Shown: one piece after another, positions 1 to 5,019 of the stretch | Layout of the letters: each line of letters opens with the position of its first letter | Position numbering within the stretch: position 1 is the stretch's first letter | DNA from: Bacteroidales bacterium | GTDB lineage: Bacteria; Bacteroidota; Bacteroidia; Bacteroidales; Muribaculaceae | Assembly: GCA_019420545.1 (NCBI GenBank) | Contig: JAHZGZ010000257.1 | Span: 1,855 to 13,253 of the forward strand | Direction: 5' to 3' | DNA: 11,399 bases | Notes under the pieces: generated by a model | Seen by the model: only the letters and a program-made list of their open reading frames with translations | Told to the model about the DNA's origin: nothing | Database searches by the model: none | Made by a program: the position numbers and the translations under genes

Positions 1-1
1 G

Positions 2-580
2 TTCCGATTATATAATGTTGGTGCAACCACCCGGATGAACGATGCGGCGGTATTCTGGCAAGTGGATATCAACGGACGTATCCGCACAGGAAAGATAATG
101 CGATACGGCAACGACGGACACCGCATAAAGGAAGATGGATCGGTAAACTTCATGTGGGCGCACCGTATGAAATCAATGGTTGACAATCCCGAGGACTTCA
201 ATCTTGTACAGTGCTTCTTCGGCGAACATCTGCTTTCAGTCTATCCCGATTCAAAGGTTATGATAGTTGAATCAGAGAAGTCTGCGATAATCGCCTCGCA
301 CTATTATCCGCAGTACCTGTGGCTGGCGAGTGGTGGATGTTGCGGATGCCTCAATCAGACGGCTTCGCAAGTTCTGAAAGGCAGGGAAGTGTGGCTCGTG
401 CCTGACCTTGATGCCGAAGACCGTTGGCGCGACAAATTGACAATGCTCCGCGCGATTACTTCGACTGTCGGGATTGCAACCGCCTTATCCAATATGGCAA
501 CACCGGAGCAGAGAGCCGCCAAACTTGATATTGCCGACTTCCTTTTGGATGCGGCAAGCCGGAACAACCCCATTGTATGA
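2..580 (+). CDS. DUF6371/Toprim-like primase-type protein, 3' part
   Basis: The reading frame is open to the left edge, so the gene begins outside the window; the Met codon at 35 is internal. The visible part reads as the DUF6371 family found beside primase and mob genes in Bacteroidales elements: a beta-rich FWQVDINGRIRTGKIMRY segment, then CFFGEHLL, then a Toprim-like core with VESEKSAIIA (Glu of the first Toprim motif, near 270-300) and VPDLDAEDRW (DxD-type motif, near 400-425). This suggests a DNA primase-like or replication-initiation role for the element, which is inference from the family and from the mob gene just downstream. The normal IADFLL segment is present near the end. The final residues NNPIV are followed at once by TGA, while the frame one base on continues as ELM, so the tail may be altered by a frameshift. 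Confidence 0.75.
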   Translation, partial: FRLYNVGATTRMNDAAVFWQVDINGRIRTGKIMRYGNDGHRIKEDGSVNFMWAHRMKSMVDNPEDFNLVQCFFGEHLLSVYPDSKVMIVESEKSAIIASHYYPQYLWLASGGCCGCLNQTASQVLKGREVWLVPDLDAEDRWRDKLTMLRAITSTVGIATALSNMATPEQRAAKLDIADFLLDAASRNNPIV

Positions 581-771
581 GCTGATGACGGAGCCAATCA
601 GCTTGCTGAAGATAGGGAGGATTTTAGTAATAAAATTCCGTAGCTTATTATGGCATTTTCATCCGATGTCTCCGACCTCTCCCGAAAAAGCCATCAGGCA
701 TCGAGCCACCTTCCGGCTCTTCTTTGCGATTGATACGGAATTTTATCATAACCAATTTAATTCAAGACTAT
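581..771 (+). promoter_or_regulatory. Non-coding gap before mob; candidate oriT region
   Basis: This is the gap between the primase-type gene and the relaxase start. It contains a perfect 13-bp inverted repeat, ATAAAATTCCGTA at 630-642 and its reverse complement at 734-746, 91 bp apart. Inside lies a small hairpin GAGCC/GGCTC (703-707 with 715-719, 7-nt loop) followed by TTCTTT. A second weak arm pair TAATAA/TTATTA overlaps the left repeat (628-633 with 645-650). Relaxases of the MobV family usually act on an origin of transfer just upstream of their own gene, so an oriT here is plausible, but no known nic consensus was recognised. No clear TAnnTTTG promoter box was seen. Confidence 0.35.
630..746. 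repeat. 13-bp perfect inverted repeat pair framing 91 bp
   Basis: The left arm 630-642 and the right arm 734-746 are exact reverse complements over 13 bases. No flanking target-site duplication is evident, which speaks against a simple miniature insertion element. An oriT or regulatory structure for the mob gene is the alternative. Confidence 0.6.
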
Positions 772-1344
772 ATGACTACACAATATGCAGTGTGCCACAT
801 GGAGCGTGGCGCAGGCAACGATTCGGGGATGTCCTGCCACATCGAGCGCAAGACCGCCGACGGCAAACCGCACATCCCCGACAACGCTGACGAGAGCAGA
901 ACACCCATCAACCGTGAGCTTATCACCTTCCCCGAAGGCGTTCAAAACCGCACACAAGCGATTCAGCACCGTATTGAGACCGCCGGACTTCAAAGAAAAG
1001 TCGGCAAGAACCAGACACGTGCCATCCGTGTGCTTCTGACGGGCACGCATGAGCAGATGATGGCTCTTGCCAACGGCGGTCGCCTTGATGACTGGTGCCG
1101 GGCAAATATCAAATGGCTGCATGATACCTTCGGCAAGGATAATCTTGTGTCATGTGTGCTTCACTTGGATGAGAAGACTCCCCACCTTCATGCAACGGTT
1201 GTACCCATTATAACTGCACCACGCACTCGCCGTAAGCGCGAGGGTGAACAGAAGTACAAGGAAAAGACCCCGGCACCGAGGCTATGCGCCAATGAGTTGA
1301 TGACACGCGGCAAGCTCCGACAATATCAGGACACATACGCATAG
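772..1344 (+). CDS. MobV-family relaxase, N-terminal catalytic part, ended by in-frame TAG
   Basis: This part is 190 residues and starts at ATG 772 (MTTQYAVCHMERG), which matches the usual MobV/Mob_Pre N-terminus; a TTG at 724 in the same frame is less likely. It carries the family signatures. GNDSGMSCHIER places His23 at the position of the nucleophilic His22 of pMV158 MobM. The metal-binding motif HLDEKTPHLH has His131, Glu134, His138 and His140, the same spacing as MobM His126/Glu129/His133/His135. The protein should nick oriT and start transfer. The frame is cut by TAG at 1342-1344 and resumes in the same frame with no other lesion (see 1348-2169), so the ancestral gene was a single ORF of about 465 codons. 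The cut falls close to the end of the minimal relaxase domain (199 residues in MobM), so this piece might still nick DNA. Confidence 0.85.
   Translation: MTTQYAVCHMERGAGNDSGMSCHIERKTADGKPHIPDNADESRTPINRELITFPEGVQNRTQAIQHRIETAGLQRKVGKNQTRAIRVLLTGTHEQMMALANGGRLDDWCRANIKWLHDTFGKDNLVSCVLHLDEKTPHLHATVVPIITAPRTRRKREGEQKYKEKTPAPRLCANELMTRGKLRQYQDTYA
1342..1344 (+). other. In-frame amber codon inside the relaxase gene
   Basis: The context is ACA TAC GCA TAG GCT ATG GCC. Both sides are in one frame and encode contiguous Mob sequence, so one base change (for example CAG or AAG to TAG) explains the split. No indel is needed. Confidence 0.85.
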
Positions 1345-1347
1345 GCT

Positions 1348-2169
1348 ATGGCCGGATTTGGATTGAAGCGCGGTGTCGTTGCGAGTGGTGCCAGACATCA
1401 GACCCAACAGCAATACAACCGTCAGCAAGCACTCGAACTTCAGTCAGACATCGAAAGACTGACAGCCGAGATTGAGAGACTTGCAGCCGAAAAGGAGAAG
1501 GTCGAGAGAGGAGCGAAGGACGGCAAGAACCGTATCCTGTCGTGGCTCGGAACCGGGGAACTGCCGAAGCTGGAGAAGGAAGTTGCAGACAAGGACAGAC
1601 AGATTGCCGGATTACAAAAGCAGCTCTCCGAAATGCAGAAGCGGTACGATAATCTGAAAGCCGATTCGCTTCGTGAACACAACTCTTACCAGAAAGAAAT
1701 CGACGCGGCGAGCAAACGAGTTGCTGAATGGGAGAGTCGTTATAATGCCGAACACAATCTGGCAAAGAAGTTGCACCGCCTGGCATACCCCGAACGTTAC
1801 CGCCTGTCATCAGGAGCGGAGCTTGTCAGCGGCTGGATTCCCAACCGTACGTATCCCAGTCTGTCAATCACGACGCTGTTTCATGGCAACGAGTTCAAGA
1901 ACACCTCTTACATTCTTCCCCACAATCTTCTCGACAAGTACGACAGCGGCGCGATTACTCTTCATGAATTGGTCAACGAACTGTTTGAGCCGTGGGAGCA
2001 GGTCGATGAATCACAGCATAGCCTCCTTGCCGTCATGCTCCAGACTGCCGCCGGAGGAATCCCGACACCGCATGTCGGCACCAGCGCAGGCGGTTCATCA
2101 TCCGATCTGCCTTGGAACGATAACGACAAGGATAAATTCCGAAGAACGAAAACCAAAGGTCGAAGATAG
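1348..2169 (+). CDS. MobV relaxase, C-terminal coiled-coil part (separated by amber codon)
   Basis: This is the direct in-frame continuation of the relaxase. After TAG come GCT and then ATG at 1348, giving 273 residues. AMAGFGLKRGVVASGARH is the segment that normally follows the YQDTYA motif in intact Bacteroidales Mob proteins. The middle (roughly residues 25-60 and 70-130) is charged and heptad-like (SDIERLTAEIERLAAEKEKVE, then repeated K/E/Q-rich helices), predicting a coiled coil for dimerisation or membrane/coupling contacts as in other MobV proteins. The tail is Gly/Ser-rich and ends in basic RRTKTKGRR. The ATG only 3 bases after the stop could allow re-initiation, giving a split protein; otherwise this is the remnant of a pseudogene. 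It ends in TAG, 4 bases from the convergent minus-strand gene. Confidence 0.7.
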   Translation: MAGFGLKRGVVASGARHQTQQQYNRQQALELQSDIERLTAEIERLAAEKEKVERGAKDGKNRILSWLGTGELPKLEKEVADKDRQIAGLQKQLSEMQKRYDNLKADSLREHNSYQKEIDAASKRVAEWESRYNAEHNLAKKLHRLAYPERYRLSSGAELVSGWIPNRTYPSLSITTLFHGNEFKNTSYILPHNLLDKYDSGAITLHELVNELFEPWEQVDESQHSLLAVMLQTAAGGIPTPHVGTSAGGSSSDLPWNDNDKDKFRRTKTKGRR

Positions 2170-2173
2170 CTTT

Positions 2174-2905
2174 TCAGTCTTTCAGAATCTTCTCATCAAT
2201 CTCGACAGCATGGGCACCACGGGGGTTGCGAAGCGTCTTTTTGATTGATGAGAGTTCTGTATTGGCGAACCATTCGCCGAAAGTTGCTTTGACAAATGAT
2301 GCCGTGGTGTCACCATCAATGGTATATTGGAACGCGATGTTCCATGAGAAATTTTTCAAAGAGGCTTGAGTCACTTCAGGCTTCTTTGATATTTTCATGG
2401 CGACCACATTGAGTACATCCTTATGGGTGACAAAGTATCTTACGCAATCCAGAATCTGAGCGACTTCGGTTTGAGAAAAATTCAAGCGCATAAATGTCTC
2501 CTTGGTATATGAGAGAATTTTGTCAAGTTTCTCAGCATCCTCCCGGAGCAGTTGTTCTCTTACTATACTCGTTTCTGCAACATAATGGTCGTGAAATTTG
2601 ATTGCATCTTCGTAATCCGAATCTTTGATTATGATTGTCGGTTCAACATTTTTGAGAGCTTCTTCGACTGCTTCCTGCTGTTTGCGCGTAATCAAATCGC
2701 TATGAGCCTTGTCAAAAGCACTGATTCTATTGCATCCTGCGTAGAATAGCAGCCAGAACGCATAATAAACAGGAACGAACAGTAAGCTCCATTGCAATCC
2801 TAAATCAAATCTGGCGCAGGTTCCCCATGCCATTGCCGTAGATAGGGTGAGGTTTACCCCGGTGATGATTCCCGGAGTTATTTTTGGGAGAGTTCTCGAT
2901 TTCAT
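2174..2905 (-). CDS. Unrecognised protein with two N-terminal membrane helices
   Basis: This 243-residue protein was not assigned to a family. Two hydrophobic segments near residues 11-30 (PGIITGVNLTLSTAMAWG) and 37-57 (LQWSLLFVPVYYAFWLLFYAG) predict a membrane hairpin. A soluble region of about 185 residues follows, with charged helices (QEAVEEALKNVEP, REQLLREDAEKLDKILSY) and a beta-rich end. The start at ATG 2905 is supported by a candidate TAACTTTG box just upstream. It converges on the relaxase gene with 4 bases between stops and lies downstream of the integrase, so it belongs to the mobile element. Membrane anchoring of a mobilization or exclusion function would be speculation. The gene is AT-rich like int and its HTH partner. 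Confidence 0.75.
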   Translation of the reverse strand: MKSRTLPKITPGIITGVNLTLSTAMAWGTCARFDLGLQWSLLFVPVYYAFWLLFYAGCNRISAFDKAHSDLITRKQQEAVEEALKNVEPTIIIKDSDYEDAIKFHDHYVAETSIVREQLLREDAEKLDKILSYTKETFMRLNFSQTEVAQILDCVRYFVTHKDVLNVVAMKISKKPEVTQASLKNFSWNIAFQYTIDGDTTASFVKATFGEWFANTELSSIKKTLRNPRGAHAVEIDEKILKD

Positions 2906-2920
2906 TTTATTAATTTTCTA

Positions 2921-2946
2921 CAAAGTTAGAAAATCCATAGGAAACG
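2921..2946 (-). promoter_or_regulatory. Candidate promoter of the membrane-protein gene
   Basis: Minus-strand TAACTTTG (2928-2921) fits the Bacteroidetes -7 consensus TAnnTTTG. A -33 TTTG is not clear (TTTC near 2951-2954). It sits 16 bases before the start codon, giving a short leader. The sequence CTATGGATTTT lies immediately upstream of the box and recurs in the candidate promoter of the HTH-int operon. Confidence 0.45.
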
Positions 2947-2964
2947 ATAAAGAAATCACCTCGT

Positions 2965-2990
2965 AAGCCCCTCACTTTTAGGCTTTTTTA
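2965..2990 (+). terminator. Weak terminator-like hairpin, plus-strand direction
   Basis: AAGCC (2965-2969) pairs with GGCTT (2981-2985), followed by a T-run to 2989. The stem is short and the loop is 11 nt. It would stop plus-strand read-through from mob before the integrase. In the minus direction, in which int is read, it has no U-tract. Confidence 0.3.
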
Positions 2991-3025
2991 TCTATATAAA
3001 TATAGTCGCTTGTCTATAAATATTG

Positions 3026-4273
3026 TTACTCAATATCATTGAAATTCAAATCAAGACTAATGGCATTCGCAGCTTCATCTTTCAGTCTATCAACCACTTT
3101 GGCATATATCTGAGTTGTACGAACGTTTGTGTGGCCTAACATCTTGCTGACGGTGTAAAGGTCTGTTCCTCCAGCAATTTGAAGCGTTGCAAAGGTATGA
3201 CGGAAGCAATGGAAGGTGACTCTCCGCTTGATTCCGGCTGCCTCAATCCATCTCTTCAAAGGACGCGATACCCACGAAGGATCCGGCAAATCTTCAAATA
3301 TAAGCCTGTCGGCATCTCCCGGTGTACCACATAATTGATATGCTTGTTCAGAGATTGGCTGATATTCAACTCCCTTCGTTTTCTGTTGAGTGAAGTTCAG
3401 ACGGTATTGATCGCCCACCTTTTGAATATCGCCCCAATGTAGCTTCTGAATATCACAATGGCGTAACCCGGTCAATGCCGCAAACAATGCCGCACGCTTG
3501 ATGATTGGCTTATCGCAGGGAGTTTTTGCCAATGTGTTGAGTTCGGCGATGGTCAGGAACTCACGACGGCTTTCTTCCTCTGCGATTCCTTTTGCCTTAG
3601 CCGAGAGGTCGACAGAGATATAACCATCAATAAATGCCTGCTTCAATGCCGCTTTAAAGATTGAGAAATATGTCGCAGCTGAGTTTTGAGACAATGTTCC
3701 CTTTTTTCCACCTCCTTGTGGAGCCGTCAGAAGAAAGTTCTTGAAATCGTTTATCAGCTTAGTGTCTATTCTTCCGAATGGTATTATTCCGTCTTTAGAA
3801 AAGATTTTCAACAATTCGCCCATTCGTTTCCAGTTTATGAGAATTGATGCCGAGCTGTTCTTATGTCGCTCGACAGTAATCTTCTTCACATAGTCGATGA
3901 AATTGGCATTGGCTTTTTCCTGCAATTCAGCCTGGGCTGCATCCTGATCGGAGTAGAGGGCTGCCGTATCATATTCCTTTTGACGGATTTGCCTTACTTT
4001 ATCGGCATAGATACACGATTCCTGGTCTGTCTGGGATTTACACATGATAACGCCATTGATATCACGTTTCGGTTGAAAACCTCCGCGAGTAGGTCTTTTC
4101 TTATCCCATATCGGTGTTGTTATGATACGTTTGACATATTCACGTACTCGTTCAGGAGTTTCATTCTCTTTCTCATAGACAGGGTATGCCTCGACATAGA
4201 GATACCATTCATTCCGAATTTCACTCTTTCGCAGTTTTACGGATACTGTTGTATGTTGGAGTTTCTTTTTCAT
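3026..4273 (-). CDS. int: Tyrosine recombinase / integrase of the mobile element
   Basis: This protein has 415 residues, typical of Bacteroidales phage-type integrases. An N-terminal arm-binding domain comes first (about 1-115). A SAM-like core-binding domain follows (about 122-225, NFIDYVKKIT through AFIDGYIS), then the catalytic domain (about 235-405). The catalytic residues are all visible: Arg271 in TGLRHCDI, Lys298 in QQKTKG, His355 and Arg358 in HCFRHTFA, His381 in LGHTNV, and nucleophile Tyr390 in TTQIYAKV. It should catalyse integration and, with a partner, excision of the element. It is the second gene of an operon: its ATG overlaps the stop of the upstream HTH gene by 4 bases (ATGA), implying translational coupling. 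It seems intact. The low GC relative to dnaK fits horizontal transfer. Confidence 0.95.
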   Translation of the reverse strand: MKKKLQHTTVSVKLRKSEIRNEWYLYVEAYPVYEKENETPERVREYVKRIITTPIWDKKRPTRGGFQPKRDINGVIMCKSQTDQESCIYADKVRQIRQKEYDTAALYSDQDAAQAELQEKANANFIDYVKKITVERHKNSSASILINWKRMGELLKIFSKDGIIPFGRIDTKLINDFKNFLLTAPQGGGKKGTLSQNSAATYFSIFKAALKQAFIDGYISVDLSAKAKGIAEEESRREFLTIAELNTLAKTPCDKPIIKRAALFAALTGLRHCDIQKLHWGDIQKVGDQYRLNFTQQKTKGVEYQPISEQAYQLCGTPGDADRLIFEDLPDPSWVSRPLKRWIEAAGIKRRVTFHCFRHTFATLQIAGGTDLYTVSKMLGHTNVRTTQIYAKVVDRLKDEAANAISLDLNFNDIE

Positions 4274-4821
4274 TGCTCTGACTTGAAGATTTTGTCAATG
4301 TCAAACTTCGGTACATATACAAAACGGCCTATCTGGCGCATAGGAATACTGTGCCTTCTCAAATTGCTGTATACTGTCGACTCACTTACTCGAAAGAGTT
4401 TGGAAACTTCTCCAATAGTATAACAATCCTCCGGCTCCAATGAATATAACCGTTTGGGGGTTCCCTCCACAAGTGGATTCTTACGAACTTCTAATATCGT
4501 TTCAATTTCGGTAACATCAACAAGCGTCATTCGTATCCCGGGATTATATGCTCTTATTTTCCCAAGTCTAATCCATCTATATAATGTAGGTTTTGAGATG
4601 TTGTATTTATTGATTACCTGAGCGGCTGTCAGATACTGATTTCCGTCCGCATTATCTACGATGGCTTGTCTTCTTTCTTCTCGTTTAATGGCTCGTTTCT
4701 TATTCCGAAATGTCTCATCGGAACATTTCTTAGAACAGTGGACTGAATTGACATTCTTTGCGAGAAATGGTTTCCCGCAAACGATACAATGACGCATGAT
4801 TTTAGCTTTGCTTTCTGGCAT
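4270..4821 (-). CDS. Zinc-finger and double-HTH protein, probable excisionase/regulator
   Basis: This protein has 183 residues. Near the N-terminus Cys12-x2-Cys15-x13-Cys29-x3-Cys33 (CIVCGKPF ... HCSKKC) predicts a small zinc-binding domain, followed by a very basic stretch (NKKRAIKREERRQ). Two MerR/excisionase-like HTH_17 units come next: residues 63-110 (YLTAAQVINKYNISKPTLYRWI) and 133-179 (YTIGEVSKLFRVSESTVYSNL, ending IGRFVYVPKFDIDKIF). Proteins of this type pair with tyrosine recombinases as recombination directionality factors or as regulators of int. The 4-bp overlap with int and its position first in the operon support that. The duplicated HTH plus zinc finger is more elaborate than a standard single-domain Xis. 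Whether it acts as excisionase or transcription factor cannot be told from sequence. Confidence 0.8.
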   Translation of the reverse strand: MPESKAKIMRHCIVCGKPFLAKNVNSVHCSKKCSDETFRNKKRAIKREERRQAIVDNADGNQYLTAAQVINKYNISKPTLYRWIRLGKIRAYNPGIRMTLVDVTEIETILEVRKNPLVEGTPKRLYSLEPEDCYTIGEVSKLFRVSESTVYSNLRRHSIPMRQIGRFVYVPKFDIDKIFKSEQ

Positions 4822-4956
4822 AATCTTGTAGTTGTATCACTTTAACGCCGATTTAGTATCATAAGGTAAAATCAACGTCAAAATAAGTTTCGGTACAATT
4901 TTGGTACAAATATAAGCTAAAAATCCATAGAAAACAAGTATTCAGAGAGAAAAGTA
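4822..4956 (-). promoter_or_regulatory. Promoter and repeat region before the HTH-int operon; probable element edge
   Basis: Minus-strand TATATTTG (4914-4907) is a perfect TAnnTTTG -7 box. CTTG at 4938-4935 is a 3-of-4 match to the -33 TTTG with a 20-bp spacer. The leader would be about 80 nt. GGTACAA occurs at 4892-4898 and 4903-4909 (11-bp step), and GTACAAATA at 4904-4912 and again at 4954-4962 (50-bp step). AAAATCCATAG at 4920-4930 recurs at 2930-2940. Repeats of this kind next to int are expected of arm-type integrase or Xis binding sites, so the att site of the element probably lies between here and the dnaK terminator; the exact crossover cannot be read from one end. Confidence 0.5.
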
Positions 4957-4962
4957 CAAATA

Positions 4963-4999
4963 AAAATGGAGTGTAACTCGTTGAGCTACACTCCATTTT
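4963..4999 (-). terminator. Rho-independent terminator of dnaK, bidirectional form
   Basis: ATGGAGTGTA (4966-4975) pairs perfectly with TACACTCCAT (4987-4996). The stem is extended outward by three A-T pairs and, after one mismatch, inward by CTC/GAG around a GTT loop. Read on the minus strand it is followed by TTTTTATTTG, giving a U-tract 20 bases after the dnaK stop codon. The plus-strand reading also ends in TTTTATTAT. Confidence 0.9.
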
Positions 5000-5019
5000 A
5001 TTATCGTTGGTTAGCGGAC

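Noticed and set aside
724..771. Upstream TTG start for the relaxase
   Set aside because: It runs into the right inverted-repeat arm, and MobV proteins start at the MTTQYAVCH-like segment encoded from 772.
4822..5019. tRNA gene as the integration target
   Set aside because: No cloverleaf or T-loop consensus seen; the only strong structure is the dnaK terminator.
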